64,000 bases of DNA from Anoplopoma fimbria (GCF_027596085.1 NC_072470.1:2427532-2491531); one strand, 5' to 3'; positions 34,966 through 49,696 are shown, counted from the stretch's first letter. Translations and numbers: made by a program. The notes: generated by a model not told the origin, from the sequence alone.

Positions 34966-36928
34966 TCGGATTTATTTTTTTAACATGCCTACAGGGAACA
35001 TTAATAATTTACAGAAGAGCTACCTCTTGTGTTGTTTGCTTCTCTGAGTGTTGTTGGCATCTTCTTCTTCTCTTTGACCCTTGGTGCCCGATACCAATCT
35101 GGGACACTTGGCCCGTTCTCCGTAATCCAATGAGCAACTGGAGCAGCCGCAATCTGCTCATTTGTGAACAAACATTTACTCCCAGCCTCTCTGACGGCCG
35201 GGCTGTCAACAGCACGGTCTGCATGTGTTTTGGGAAGTGCAAAACTGTGTATGCAGAGTCATAAATGATGGACATATTTTCTGTCAGCATCTGATTACGG
35301 CCGTCACCGACGCAAGACATTGAGCTTTGTTTAAGTGACTAAAAGAAGTACTGAAATAACAGTACTACATTCTAATGTGTCACTTTGTCAAATGCTTGTA
35401 GGTCAGCAAATAATTATTGGTTAATACGTTGTTTAATAATGCCATGTAGATCAATTAAAAGCCATTAATGAGCAACTTTTTTGGTTGCCAGGTTGGTTGT
35501 GTCTCCTCGTTGTAAATAAAGGTTAATGGCCTCTACCTTTGCTGAGCCCCTCAACTTGAGCATCAATTGTCCTATTATACCTTAGCAACTGTAACTAGGC
35601 ATGGCAAGTGTGTAGAGCTATTGATGTGTATGCTCCAATGTAAGCCACTGCTTAGCACACACGGCAAATAGAGAAATTATACAAAATGAAAAACACACAA
35701 AAGGAAAAACACAAACAATTGCAACAGAATAACGTTTCATATGAACACAATGGAAGTTCTCCACAAAAGTAGATTCAAGAGGCCACATAAAACATTTTAG
35801 TCTTTAACATTATAAAAGAGAATCAGATTTTTCTGAGGCTCTCTTATAATCTTTTAAACCTTGTTTACCTCATCACCAGTCCATGTTTTGTTGGAAAAAA
35901 AAGAACTTTAGAAGTTGTCTGCAAAACATCCATCTCACCGCTCTGCTCACGCAGGCGTGTCTTGTTTAGTTGTGTAAGCATGAGGCACTACACCCAATGA
36001 AAGGTCACACTCTGTTTACAGCACACTTGCCATTAATAAGACAATCTCATGTTTATTGTGTTATTCAGACACCCAATGAGGTGACCAAGTATTCTGCACC
36101 TGGTGTTGACTTGCACAGTTTTCTTTCTGTTTTTTAAGCGCAGCATCTTTGCGTGCCATCGCTCTCCATTAAGCCTTCCCCCCCCTCTATCTCTCTCTCT
36201 CTCTGTGAGTGCGCTTCTCCGACTCTGTCCTGTTCCTGTAAGCTTTAGCCTCGTGGCTGCCGTGTTCGATGGATGATTTACTTGGCTGCCGTGCACGCAA
36301 ACATGCCCCCCTGTGAACTCGTGTTGTTGTGCTGCTGAATGAGATTCCTATAGGCACTAGCTATTCCCCCGCTAATAGGATGAGGGCCTAGCTTTCAAAC
36401 TCCTGCAGACGGCTGCTGATGAAAAGTTCATAAGGGACAGATAGGAAGCAGTTGCACGGCGGAATAACGCTACTGTGTGTACAATGTGGCAAAAAGCGGT
36501 CAAACCGGTCAAACCAGGTCACAGGAAGAAGGTTACTCAAGTCCTTTCTTGGCTAAATTATCAGAACTTCTATGGTCATGCTGTCACATAAAAAAATTAT
36601 ATTAAAAACTTTAGCGCCACGTGACACCAGCATAAGAATGAATTCCAGGTAATTATCTTACTCAAGTATAAGGTTATGTAATGCATTGTACATTTCTTTC
36701 ACCTGGGAATCAATGCAAAGTAGTAGTGACACGTTTTTTTACTGCGTTTAACTCAGGTTGTGTACACGTATTCGTCACTCCTCTGATGGGTTCCACGATT
36801 GGAAACCTCCGGAAAGAAATATTGACCTCGTCCGGCAAGTCAATAACACAAAAACGCGTCAGCGGTGTGTTTTCAGCAAACACGAGGGGACATTTTCCAT
36901 TAACACATTCGGACTGGTTAACAACGCC
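34966..36928. other. Intergenic stretch, nothing recognised
   Basis: No coding exon or known RNA was seen. A short (CT)n run is at 36188-36204. Confidence 0.45.
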
Positions 36929-37370
<442 letters not shown>

Positions 37371-38114
37371 GCCCTGTGAGCCAGGTAACAGTGGGAACAT
37401 GTACTCTCTGATAGATTAAGCCTTACATAATTCCACATTCCACTCAGCAGGTAAACAAGCACAGAGACTGAGGCCGAAAGCGCCGAGGCACCGGCTCGAC
37501 TACAGAGCCAGACGGCGGCGGCGGTGGAGCAGATCTGAGCCACAGTGACCTACATCATGCACTTAAACTCAATCTGTCATTAAAATCATCTGCGTAGGCA
37601 TCCAATGGAGGTTGAGGAATGCTGGAAGGATGTTTGTAAGACGCAAATATGCTTCAAACGTGACAAAAAGCCCATGTAGGGTTTTATTGTAGTTCAAATA
37701 TCCTCGGCCACATATATCTGGTCATGTTTTCACTCCCGTGTTGTGCAGAATCCATCAGATGAAGTTGCTTTCTTTGTATCCAAAGTCAGCAAGTCCTGTC
37801 AGCGTGTTAATTATAATGGAATATTTTTACATCCAAGGCATTTCCACGTCTCCACCACTGGTCACACTGCCACAGTTTAAAGGGCCGGTGTGTAGGAATT
37901 TTGAGGATCTGTTGGCAGAACTGGAATTTAGTATTCATGACTATGTTTTTATTGGTGTTTAATTACTTGAAACTAAGAATCAATTTGTTTTAATTAGCTT
38001 AGACTGAGCCGTTTATATTTACATACAGAACCCCGCCATGTTTCTAAAGCAGGACAAACCAAACACTGGCTCAAAAGATGGCCTTTCCCATTTCTATTTC
38101 AGAGACTGTATAAA

Positions 38115-38460
38115 ATAGACTGTATAAAATATGGACGCAGTCTCCTTGACGTTTCACAGTTAGCGGTTAGCAACCTGAGACGGCACCCACCTGTCACTCA
38201 AAGCAGCCACGCCTTTAATTATGTCTAACATTAAGCCTTATTTTTATTTAAACGGGTGAGTTATATTAAGATTTATCCCCGTACAGTTGTCATTAACCTG
38301 GAAATAAGCTACAGAGACCTAAACCGACCTTTATACCAGGCTATAAACATGTTTATTTATGCTGTAAAGTTGGGCATTTTAACATATGGGCCTCAGGTGA
38401 CCATTTTAGTAACTGCAGTTTTTGGCACGGCTGCACTGGAGTCATTTTTCAGCATTAAAA
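38115..38460 (+). repeat. Dispersed repeat, related to the CATAGACTGTATA family
   Basis: It starts with a doubled AGACTGTATAAAATA and continues with TCACTCAAAGCAGCCACGCC, TTAAACGGGTGAGTTATATT and CCCCGTACAGTTGTCATTAA. It ends in GTAACTGCAGTTTTTGGCAC. From memory this is the longer middle part of the family whose short form is at 11697-11954. The link should be tested by alignment. Confidence 0.5.
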
Positions 38461-38469
38461 AAAAATGAA

Positions 38470-40640
38470 GCCAATCCAGGAGACAGTTAGCTTATTTTAG
38501 CATAGAAACTGGAAACAGGGGAAAGGTAAATAAAATGATGTGTATTTTTATATGTTCTCTTAGTACTAGCAGTCCAGCAGTAATAGATCTTCTAGAATTC
38601 TGCTGCAAGACCGTGGCTAATAGTGGGTTAAATGGCAGAAGTAGATGGATTTAGATAGTTGTCCTCACTTGGCAATGTAGAGAGTAGCAAGAGTTTAGAG
38701 CGAGTTCATAAAAGTCTGGGTTTTGAAAAGGAATTTCAAGGATGTACATAAATCCCGCAGTCTAGCAGGAGCAAGCACGAAATCCTCCTCCCCTTCATTC
38801 ATTCATTCATAGGCAACACACTCACTCTAATGGAAAGATAAGTTTCAAGATAAAGTTCAGACTGTGTAGAAACTCAGAGACGAGCTGAGTTGAGAGAAAA
38901 ATACATATATATATAGAGAGATATATATACAAGTTGAAGAGTGTTGAAAGCATACTGACGCAAAGCTGAGAATAGCTTCAGAGGAGACCACGGTTCTAAT
39001 TTCACAGCTCTCCTTTACAGATGCAGGAGCCTCACTAATACATTTAAGGAGATAAGATTAGAGGAATGTGTAGGGGACAAATTATACTATATTCAGTATA
39101 TATAGCCTGATCTCAACAAAGAGTCTGTCAACCGAAGGTAATACATTTAATTTCTTCTTCAGTTTTTTTCTTTTAAACTAAATTAAAATACTGAAGTAAC
39201 ATTGTGTGTGAAATAATTCAGTCCCATTTTAATAAAGGTTTTAAAAGACATACACTGTTCATAAGTGGACAATTGACATACAGAGACAAACACAGACATA
39301 AAACCAGTTGTTTTAAGATAAAGTGGAGGCTTAAAATGATCGTTTTTTGAGGCAAATGATAATATTTGAATCATAACCAGAAGAACAAATAGGAGGAGGT
39401 GTGTAATATAAAAAAAGAAAATATATGTACATTATGGCACTTTTGCCAATATTAATTGTACATCGTACAGAGGTCAAAATGATTGTACAGATATGATAAT
39501 CATCGTACATCTGGCAGTGCTGAGCCGGGTCGAGTCATCATGGAAGTGTTTTAGTTCTTTGTTGATTAATTGCTGAAGGCTGATACGTTGCCTTCTACAA
39601 AACAATCCAGTAAATGTAGTGTTAGTGATACTGCTACAGCGAACAATAAAATATCAAATAAAGCAGATGAAAATGTGTGCGTTTGAATGTGTGTTTTTTA
39701 GCTTTTAGGTCACCGGCAGTATCAACCCAATTCCAGTCAGTAGAGTCAGATCTGTTGTGTGCTGAGGGGCCGCCCTCAATGTTAAACTGCCATGCTCCGC
39801 ATTATAGGCTTAAACTAATGCCTCATTAGCATCAGTGTCTCACTGACTCCGCTCTGAAACGGCATCCTCCTCCACTATGGAAAACCTGTTAACATCACTG
39901 CCATCCACGCAGGGCCGCAGGAAACTGGAGCATGTGACGCACAAGGAAAAAGGCAATATCACGCCACTGACTGTTCAGCTGCATAAAAAAAAAACTGCAG
40001 TTAAGTTCAGAAACGTAAATAAAAGTCAAGCTTCCTCCAGATTGCTGGAGCATCTGAAGGGTTTTTCCGTGAGAACGGTGCCTGATCACAGGTGGCATAA
40101 ATGACCTCACACCTGAACGCTGCAGTACATGAGGAGTGAGAACATCATACACACCCACTGATGGGAAATAACCCAAAATACAGAGAACAAACTGTGATCA
40201 CACAGTACGGTATGTTTCGTAATTATTTGAGAAAAGGGTCTTTACAGCTCCGTGTGTTTCATGTTGTTTGCTCTCAGGCAGTAAAAGGTCACACACACAC
40301 ACACAGATGGAAACATGGATAAACTCACTTAATGCGCACGACTGTATTTGTGCATCAAAGTCGGCATAACTCCTAATCTCTACCTCGCGTGTTTTGGGTT
40401 TTTGATTGCGACGGAGAATGCCGTGCTTAAAACTAGGATGTCATGCAGAAGGCTGTGTTTCCCAGTGACATGTGTGCATCAGAGGGCAAACACTGTGTGT
40501 GTGTGTGGGGGAGGGGGGATGTTTGCATTTTTATGCCGCTTTTCCACAAATTGAAAGAGCTTTGTGTGATGACAGGAAATAAAGCAAGGAGTCATGATTA
40601 ATGACGGATTAAATGACATGAAAACAAATGTGCTCCACAA
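38470..40640. other. Intergenic stretch, mostly unique
   Basis: No coding exon is recognised. 38485-38530 is a fragment of the AAAGACTGGAA-type repeat. The part 39120-39680 has low repeat content and many TGTACA/GTACAT motifs, but no recognisable RNA. Confidence 0.4.
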
Positions 40641-40765
40641 GCCTTTTAGCCTTTCACGGATCATTTATTGTCGTTATGCAACACAGGGATGCACAGCGAA
40701 ATTCAGTGGTTGCCAATTTGCAACACAACAAACACATGACAAACCAAACAAAACAAAGACAGCAG
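40640..40765 (-). repeat. LINE-like 3' end fragment
   Basis: On the minus strand it reads CGCTGTGCATCCCTGTGTTG followed by CATAACGACAATAAATGATC. This is the ending pattern of a teleost non-LTR element. No reverse-transcriptase frame is attached. Confidence 0.4.
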
Positions 40766-40965
40766 TACATTCCTAAAATGCATTTTTTGAATTTGCATTT
40801 TACGGACTGTAACCAGCAGTAACAAAAACACTTCTGTTGGCAGATAATATGGCCGATATGGCCATCAATCTTACTGAACAGCCAAAGATTGTAAAGTAAA
40901 TAGCTAAGTAAATAGCTTGTCATCCTTTCAACATTTAAAGTTTATGCAAACTCAAAAAGTAGTGT

Positions 40966-41066
<101 letters not shown>

Positions 41067-41599
41067 CACATGTTCAGCCTGAGGCCTGCAGTGACTCATA
41101 TAGTGCTTCAGCTAGAAGATCTTTTTTTCTAGCCTGTATTTCTCAACTCAACGCTCTACTCAATAAAAAAATATAATCGTAATAAAAGATTATTACTATT
41201 AAATTAACTGAATTTAATGAACTGTTTGACGACAGTAATCTGGGGTGTGTCTTGCCATTCAGGTTATGGCTTTCAGTTCACTACATAGGCCATTGGGAAA
41301 TAGCACATTTCACCATTCGCTTTAGTACAATATGTATTGGAACAAGTAGAGTTGTGGTCTCAAGTTGTTGGCACTGTCATCTGGTTGTTTCTAATACATC
41401 TAAAGCAGTTTTTTTTATGTTTTTCACAACATGTTGCCCATACCCGCTGCTGTCAGCTACAATGGAGCCCACACTGTCACTAATGCACCCGCTGAAGAAA
41501 TATCATCTAAATCTAGGAAAAACTTGTAAATTGTACATTTTTTGTTTAATTTGTAAAATGTAATAAAAAGGTTTTGGTTTTATGGGGAGGAACTTGAGA

Positions 41600-41690
41600 C
41601 TGAGGTAGTTTAGCTGTTACCCCCTGCTCCCAGTCCACTGCTAATCTAAGCTAACCACCTCTTTAGCTTTCGCTTAATTTCCTGTAGAGA
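41600..41690 (-). repeat. Dispersed repeat (AAAGACTGGAA type), inverted copy
   Basis: On the minus strand CAGTGGACTGGGAGCAGGGG and GTAACAGCTAAAC correspond to the family at 45020-45180 and 21215-21310. Confidence 0.45.
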
Positions 41691-44149
41691 AATAAAAATG
41701 GGCATTTTCCAAAATGTTGAACTAATTCCATTCACATATAGAACAATACATTTTATTTGCCATCAAGGAAATACAACCCTTTTACTGATCTCTGATATAT
41801 ACTGATTTACTGACTTCCCTTGCTGCTTTCTCCCCTCTTACTTCTTAAACCTTTAGCACTGCCGGGAGATTTAATTCAACTAATGAGGCGAAAAAGCTCT
41901 CCAGTATGACGTAATCGGGTACAGGTCATGTTTTGCAATAAACACAAGCAAGGGAGCATGAGAGAAAAACATCCTGCAGACGGTGATCTGTTTAAGCAGA
42001 CTCCAAAATAGTAAACTGACATATAACGCTGCCTGCTTTCAGCCCACTAGCTAACATACCAGCTCATCATGGAACAAATATGAGTCGACTAATGCTCGGC
42101 TCTCTTTACAAGAGTGTTTCCTTTACAAAAACATGTTTACGAGCCGCGAGAGAGTATCGGCTGATAAGACGGCAATGTGGACCGGGGCAGGCTGGAGTCT
42201 TCCACTCCACTGCCAGCGTGGTAAACAGCAGCAGGAGTGTTTGTGAGCAGTGGGCGGGACATGGGCTCTGCATGCTGTCCAAACACGTGGAGTCTGAATG
42301 CCACGGACCAGGAGATACAGAGCTCCGGAGACTTTCCATTCACACACACACACACACACACACACATAGTCACATGCATGTACAGGCTCCTTCACAGACA
42401 AAAAATATGCAATGTTTTTATTTTCTTCTGGTTTATTTGCCAAACCTCTTCATTGAAACCTTTTCACGTATTATATAACTAAGAATCCAGGGAGACAATC
42501 CAAAGATTTTGAGCAATCTAAGTATCAAATATTGCTAGTTAAGCCACAGGCACAAGCTAAAAACAATATGGGTCCGTGAGGCTCTCAAGCAGACCTCTCG
42601 ACACAGAAACTTTCACTGGCATTGCAGCAAGAATCCAAAAAGAACAGATCAAAATGAAAAAATGCCCGGTCTTCAGATACTACGCCAAGCGTCCAGATAT
42701 TTATTTGCCTCGAGGCAGCTTTCTGTCTTCGCAAGCATGCAGAAGTGATGGCTGATAAAAGCCCAAAAACTGACCTGTTGACCTTCGTGTAACTTAGAGT
42801 GCTATTGTTGCTCCAAAAAGGTTAAAGAGAGTGCAGGCCGATAACTGATCAAGATTTTCTATGGTTTTCGTCTTACAACTTTCTCCCTCTCAAGTGCACT
42901 CACATTACGATCTCTTCCACATTCCTTTCTCGCCATAATCAAGTCAAAATTGTAAATTTGCCCAATGCCTTGTTTAATGCCTCAAGTTGAAGATATGCGG
43001 TCCGCCTTATAGTACTCAAAAAATATTTTTGCGATCTACCGCGCATGTATGAAACGTGTCCTCCAGGCGGACAGTATAGGAAGAACTACTACGAGTCCCT
43101 TAAATGACAAACGTTGCTTATGGCATATTTCCAACATGGTAGCATTTTCTCAACCAGTGGAAGGCCATGTGATCCCTTGATGTGGATATAAACGTCTCTG
43201 TTTTCCTGACAAAAGCAATATATATTATCAAGAGTATTTTGATTCAGCACGGTGCTTAAAAAATATATATGTCAGTATGTTATGCTTTCATGAGGGCCAA
43301 CCAGTGGTGCCTGCCTCTCTCCTCTCTCTTCTGTGGAGAGTCAGCGCTGGCTACTGCAAGTGGGTCACAGCTCCTCCCTGCTGCTGCTGCTACTGCCGTG
43401 CCGGTGAAGTTCAATGAGCCCCGGCTGAAAACCCTCCTTAGGCTGATTCAGGGAGAAATAATGGGGCCAGCGACTCTCAATCCCCTCAAGAGCGCGCAGC
43501 ACGGCAGCAAGCTGGCAGGGAGGGAGGCCCAGTGGAGCACAGGGTTTGCCAAAAGGAGCAGCTATAAGATCCTAATCTACAGCGCATACCACACATGCTG
43601 CTCCAATCTACAGCGGGTGCATTGAGTCCACGCGGTACATGACGGGGAGTTGCTGTTTAAAGTTCAATTGCATGACTGTTTCCAGTTCGCGCTCTCTGTA
43701 CAGAACAAGGTGCGAACACAGCTCCATGACTGCAGATAATCTTACTGTGGATGCCAGATCTGAAAGTTGATATATGTTGATGCTAATAAAAATAAATGTA
43801 TCATTGCTCACATACTCACAGGTGATGATGGAAGTGCTTGCAGTGTGTTTGCACTTGCCTATTTGTAATCAAATGAACAAATCCACTTTCTGCTGCTCAT
43901 TCAGTTAACATGTTTTTAAACTGCCTTTACATGTTTCCCCTTTTGGAAAGGAATGCACTTGATTTTACTGGAAATTGGATAAGTTGGTCACGAGCCGGAG
44001 ACGCTCAAGCCTCCAAATCGCATGACGATGACGCCGATTGCCGTTATGAATTCTTCCCCGTTTGTGTGCGTGCGTGTACAAGCATGTGATTGTGAATTGG
44101 ATTCTAAAATTGGGAATAATTGAGGGCATCCAGGAATAGATCAGATAGA

Positions 44150-44150
<1 letters not shown>
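41691..44150. other. Intergenic stretch, nothing recognised
   Basis: No conserved coding exon. A 118-codon open frame at 43269-43625 shows no family resemblance and lacks recognisable splice or conservation signals; it is not called as a gene. Confidence 0.4.

Positions 44151-44152
<2 letters not shown>

Positions 44153-44229
<77 letters not shown>
44153..44229. repeat. (AC)n microsatellite
   Basis: An uninterrupted AC run of about 38 units. It pairs in opposite sense with the (GT)n tract at 44672-44762. Confidence 0.95.
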
Positions 44230-44231
<2 letters not shown>

Positions 44232-44671
44232 TACTTCAAAGGAGCATCCTGTAAACTGTATTTTAGGAACCTTTAAACTGCTGTTTCGCAGGCTCGAGAG
44301 TTTCACTTCCCTGACACACTTTTTTTTAGCAAGCTCCCCTTTATGTCGAGCAAGCAACAACAAAAGCATGGTGCAACAAAGACTTCTGGTTTCGTGTCCT
44401 TCTCCTGCGGTTTGCCTTCGTAGCACAAATGTGCCAATACAGATTTCGTTAAAAGAAAAAAAAAAAAGGGAAGGAAAAAAGAAATGTTGTTTTTTTTGTC
44501 AGGCGGACAGTCAGTGCCGAGAAGGGTGAGGAACATTGTGTCCCTCCTGGTGGCTCGGTGGTGGTGGGTTATGTAAGGCTGGTTTCTGCCTGGCAGCAGA
44601 GCAGAGCCCCACTGACAGTGTCACACTGCTAATTAATACACATCAGCCAGAGGTGTGCCCTCAGTGGCTGC

Positions 44672-44762
<91 letters not shown>
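44672..44762. repeat. (GT)n microsatellite
   Basis: An uninterrupted GT run of about 45 units. Confidence 0.95.
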
Positions 44763-44764
<2 letters not shown>

Positions 44765-45019
44765 CATTTTGTGTCTGTACTGGAGATACTTGATGCCCAT
44801 AGAGAATATTAAAGCAACTGCATCATTATCACATTGTGAGTGTGGGATATCTTTCATAATTTAGAGGGTTCTGTGTTTTTTTAGGGGACAAACTGAGTGA
44901 GACCCAGGCTGACTAAACACATGTGTCGCAATGTTAGCCACTTCCTATTCTAACATTTCCCCTGTCTGTTTTCTTCCCTATGCTTTTGGGTTTCAATCCT
45001 GTTTCAACCGAGCCTTTAC

Positions 45020-45180
45020 ACAGACTGAATCAGTGAGGCTGCATATTAGCAGTTAGTCTAATTTAGCAAAGACTGGAATCAGGGGGAAACAGCTAGCCCG
45101 GCTTTGTCCAGACCAAATACCTGCCTACCAGCACAACTAATCTCACTAATTAGCACTAATAATATGAAGGCAGTTTGTGG
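45020..45180 (+). repeat. Dispersed repeat (AAAGACTGGAA type)
   Basis: AGCAAAGACTGGAATCAGGG followed by GGAAACAGCTAGCCCGGC, then CCTGCCTACCAGCACAACTA. This is the best of several copies in the window. Confidence 0.55.
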
Positions 45181-46550
45181 GTTTTAGGGGGGAACATGCT
45201 GTACTAATTCTTGATAAACAACAGAACAAATTGCAGTTCTTAGAATTTCTGTTTTTATGCAGCTAGGTGTATTCCCCTAATAGTCCTTAGCTTTGGTTCC
45301 ATACGTAACGTACAGATATTATCGTTGAGTCAGGCGTATTTAACTCTCCACAACATAAACTATTCCTTTAAATACCACAAACACGATTCCATTTATCATT
45401 GACAGCAAAAGTCTCAAAACCTTGGAAAAAACATTGTGAATTGAACCTTTAGGTCAACCCTGTCAATGGAAAAAATTCCTATATTTCACAATGAACACGT
45501 GTAACAAGATAACTGCATTGCAAAGAAACACAATGTCCCTGTTTAACAGCTGCATGTGGGAGATGGAAACAGGTGAAATGTGTTGTTTGCTTCAAGCTTT
45601 GAACCTGCCGACCTCCAGACTCTGACTACGTGGTCCTTTCTGGAGACGCGTGGCTTTACAGGAAGTCATTGGCTCAGTATGAGCTTCCCGCCCTTGGCCT
45701 CTGTCTGAAATAAAAACACTATTACGGAGAGAGAAAGTGTCGTCCGGAGCTCATTCTTCTGCAGGTCGGGGCCACAGTAGGATATCCGCCTCTCTTGACA
45801 CGCAGTCGGGAAGCTATTAGACTTTGTGCCAAATTCATGACATTCCAGGGAGGGAGGGAGAAGAAGAGGGGCAGGATGGGATTTGGAGTCTTGCGAGGTT
45901 CATAATTAGTGGTATAGAGGAAGATTATATCATTGAAAACAGTTTGTCAAAATGTTTAGGCTGACAAAGTTGTCTGTAAACATCATACTTATAGGCAATA
46001 TAAAACTGATGTTATTAAATCAATTTAAATCAGTCGTCAGAAGAAAAACAAATAAAGGGACGCTATGTTAGACTTGTAAAACAAAATAAATCATTCTTCT
46101 TATTACAAATTAGAAGTTGAATTGATAAGCAATAAACAAATCCTGGTTCAATTCAAGACACTCTTTTTCTGCTTCATCCTTACTTGGTCTGGTATGACCA
46201 ATAGCTCACGGTAGCTAATATTAGCACGTTGCGATATAATCCAATAATGATTGTTTATGTATATCGGAAATAAAACAAGAAAAAGCAACAGGCTTGCTTT
46301 AAAACCTTTCAAAAGTATAAACGATATTTGTAAAACAAAAACAACAATTATTTATATTTTCCAATATGCATCTTTACTGTACGGCTAGAAATGGGTATTT
46401 CTTATAAAAAAAATATATAATTTTTGTATTACCTTTTTTTACAATATCATTGTATTAAGAAGGCCTTAAAGTTACACCACAGTCATACGATTTTTCATTT
46501 AGACTGCATGATATATTATTTGTGGAAATAAAAAATAAAGACAAAGTTGT
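45181..46550. other. Intergenic stretch beyond the irs2 3' end
   Basis: Nothing coding is recognised. At 46180-46235 the motif TTGGTCTGGTATGACCAATA matches the one in the lig4 intron (24490-24520), marking another dispersed repeat. Confidence 0.4.
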
Positions 46551-49026
46551 AATTCTTTAAATAAATTCATTTATTTCTGTAGGTTGCTATCCATAATCAA
46601 TACAGACAAAAGCAATACTTGACTACCAGAATTTATAAATCATTATAATCATCTCTTGTGAGCATCACAATAAACAGTATATTGAATTATGTACAATGGA
46701 AGACAACGAAGCATTCAGACTGAGTCAATCCAAGATCAATCCGTCTGTCCATGGACAGAGAAATGGGGAAAGCGCTTTGAGACATGTCGAGAACAAAGTT
46801 CCCAGCGACAGAAAAACAAAACACTTGGCAGAAAGAGAAATGTACACGGAGAAAAACATCTTCTGCTCGCCACAAGAAGAAGAAAATAAATCATCAATGC
46901 AATGTTACATTTGGTTCCACGGTTGTAAACTAGATTGTATTCATGTCACTATTGCATATGCCGTTAGGTAAAGTGTGTCAACAAGGCAAAGAGATCTCTA
47001 TAATAAAATAGACAGATTATTATTTTTTTCATATAGTCAGACTGTGAGGGATAAAAGCATACAATACACTGTACAACCCCAAAGCAAAAACCCCATCCCC
47101 TTTTGAAAAATCCGTAGCCAAAGTCTTTACACGGGAATATCATTGCAACATAGGTAAAATCTAAGAACTATGTATTTTCAATAGATTATTTTTAGTTAAA
47201 CTCTTTCTATGTACAAAATATACACATTCAAGACTCTGTAGATAAATAGATACCACAACTTAGCATGGTACAGCTCCAATATTATTCAGCTCTGACAAAA
47301 ACCGTTACCCATGTTATGTTTGTGTGGTGTTCCGACCAGCCCAGCGATACATTCAGACATGGTTTAAAGTTTTACAATCTACTGTACACTAAAGGAGGTT
47401 GTGAGCCTGCTGGAGTTGGCACAGTGGACGACTCAAGGACCAAACAGTCCATTACAGAGGGCTTTCAGATGATGTTAACTAACCGTCTGGTGGCCATTTT
47501 GGAGGGTCAAAGCTTCAGTTTCAGTTTCCGAGACTATGTTACTTTCGAAAGAAATAAGACGTTCTTTTTCTAACTATTCAAAATTTGAATTTATCAGCGA
47601 AGCATTATAATTTGTTTTAGCATTATCCTGTCATTGTGATTACATAGGTGTCACTTAGTGATATAGGCTAGTTACATAGTTTTGCTTTAACTTGTAACAT
47701 TACATAATTCCCTTTGGCCAGATCAAACTTGTTATGCTATCTGCAATACAGCTTTATTTTCCACACAGCTGGATTTCCAGTGACCCTCCATGATGGTGCC
47801 AGATGTGGATTCTACTTTTTCATGGATTGTCCAGCACCGTCGTCACTGTCGGGCCCTACGCCCCTCACTTCAGCCCTCAATGGTTGACCATAAACCGTCT
47901 CCACTGTGCCCCAAATGTGTCATTTTTCATCGGCTCCCCCCCCTCTGTCGTCACCTCAACTATACAGTTGTACCGTCCAATGACATCACAGCAGAGCGGC
48001 CTCAGCGGCAGGCCGTACAGGTTTGAAGGTAGGAGTGTGTGAGGTCTACGGGCTCAAGTGAACTGAGGAACTGTGGGAGGTACAGTGCATTCAGATGCCT
48101 GGTGTTGGGGGTCTGAGCCGAGTTATAAAGACATGCATAACTCTCAACGACATTTAGAAATATAATTCTCTAAGTCCAGCGCTTTGATTGGACAGAAAAT
48201 AAACTACGTTAGAATAAATAAGAAATTAGTAATTAAGAAAATACTTTAATATCAATACGATAAATCAGATCTCAAGCAGCCCCACTGTACTGTATATTTC
48301 TGAAATAATATCTTAACTGGTAAGCTTTTTTAAGTTACACAACAGAATAACAATATAGAGATGTAGGTCCACACAGACATACCGTAATAGAATATTTATC
48401 TCTTATTTCATAGAAAACATAAGGACAGTATAGACATTAAGGCATCGAGTAGGTCTTATCAGACATTCATCTTCCAAAAATAAATAACATATTCATCTAA
48501 ATATAGTTATATACTCAGTGTACCTTGGTATCCTCGCTCCCTGGGCCATATGTATGGTAAGTTACTTTGTTCACTGTCATACCGGTTGGTTGTACACACT
48601 CGCACTCACACAGGGCAGTCGTAAAACTGCCCTCAAGTAGATAAATAGTATCTGGGTACCATTAGAGTTTTGTTACTATCTGACTATCTTTGCTTCTGTG
48701 CTTGCGCCAAAATGTGGGTCACAGATGAGATGGCCTTTGTAAGCGCAGGGAACATGAGATGCTCCGATACACGACACAAACACCCCCCCTCCACACACAC
48801 ACACAAACACACACATATACACGAACACACCTGTCCTGCCTTCAGCGAAACTCATGACATGCATAAACGGTGACCTGCATTGTTTCCTACGTGTGTGTGA
48901 GTGTTGCTGAAGGTCCAGACAGTCTTTTAGGGCCACAAAGCCCGGTGGAAGGGCAAAGAGGAGTCTTTTTTCTATTTTTGAGCAGCAGGTTGGTGAAGAC
49001 GCCAATTCAGAGGAGAGAGGAGTCCT
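46551..49026 (-). other. irs2: Predicted irs2 3' UTR
   Basis: It follows the stop codon at 49029-49027 in the last exon. The stretch is AT-rich, almost free of the microsatellites and dispersed repeats that crowd both sides, and without a coding frame of known type. That is what a long, conserved 3' UTR would look like; mammalian IRS2 has a 3' UTR of similar size. Its far end is set by the polyadenylation signal at 46570 and is provisional. Confidence 0.55.
46570..46575 (-). terminator. Candidate irs2 polyadenylation signal
   Basis: AATAAA on the minus strand, about 2.45 kb past the irs2 stop codon. It is the last good hexamer before the sequence changes to ordinary intergenic DNA. Other hexamers upstream in the transcript (for example near 47753) could give shorter 3' UTRs. 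Confidence 0.4.
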
Positions 49027-49031
49027 TCAGT
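49027..49031 (-). CDS. irs2: irs2 last coding exon: part of one codon plus stop
   Basis: A strong acceptor, CTGGTTGTCTCTTTCAG, ends at 49032. The exon then reads ACTGAAGG. Joined to the phase-1 donor at 55315 (codon base G), this gives GAC (Asp1064) and TGA. The predicted C-terminus is KEAATTAKD, closely matching the mammalian ending KEATIVKE. Mammalian IRS2 also ends in a last exon that is almost entirely 3' UTR. Without splicing, the frame would end two codons later as GE-stop at 55307. Confidence 0.7.
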
Positions 49032-49694
49032 CTGAAAGAGACAACCAGAGAGAAAAAAAGAGGGAGTTAGTGGAAATATCATTTCATAACTCTTTGGCTA
49101 ATACAATCACATACTATTAACAACGATAGGATGAGCGTTTGTAGCCATTTTCATCCAACTGTCAAGAAAATGTTTTGACATATAAAATACAAATGAGGTA
49201 TATGGAGGTGAATAAATATATTTGGACCAGCTGAAGGCCTACTTTGATGAAATATACATGAAGACCTAAAGCTGCACTTATTGTAGTCTTTTTGTAAACA
49301 AACAAAAGTCATATTCAAATTCTGCGTTGCTCACCAGAACTCATAGTGTGAATCTTTTAAGCTTAAACCAATATGTCCAATGCATTTCCTTCCTCATAAA
49401 ACATTAAAGAAATAATCTAAATCTTGCATTGTTTACATTCAATTCTTCTTTTTTCCTGCCTTTGCTGGTACGCTGCGCTAAACTTCCTTGTGGGTTGCCA
49501 TGTAATGTAAAACAAATCTTCCCACGAACAACACCAGTGCCAACAACGCAGACCTTTGAGAAGCTGCAGACCTGAGAGGGTTTGAGAGAACACTCTCATA
49601 CTGTACAGTGTGAACTCAGATTAGGCTGCCGTTTCTGTTCCACAATAACAAGGGACACTGGGAAAAGCAGCTTGAATAACAAGAACACCGAGTG

Positions 49695-49696
<2 letters not shown>

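Noticed and set aside
39480..39560. CTGGCAGTGCTGAGCCGGGT, which looks a little like a miR-34 family member
   Set aside because: The seed-following bases differ and no complementary arm at hairpin distance was found.
43269..43625. 118-codon plus-strand open frame
   Set aside because: No recognisable domain or family, no clear promoter or splice signals; length is within chance for this amount of DNA.
44536..44864. Open frames made of CVCVCV or THTHTH repeats here and at many other places
   Set aside because: They are translations of (GT)n/(AC)n microsatellites with no conserved sequence on either side.
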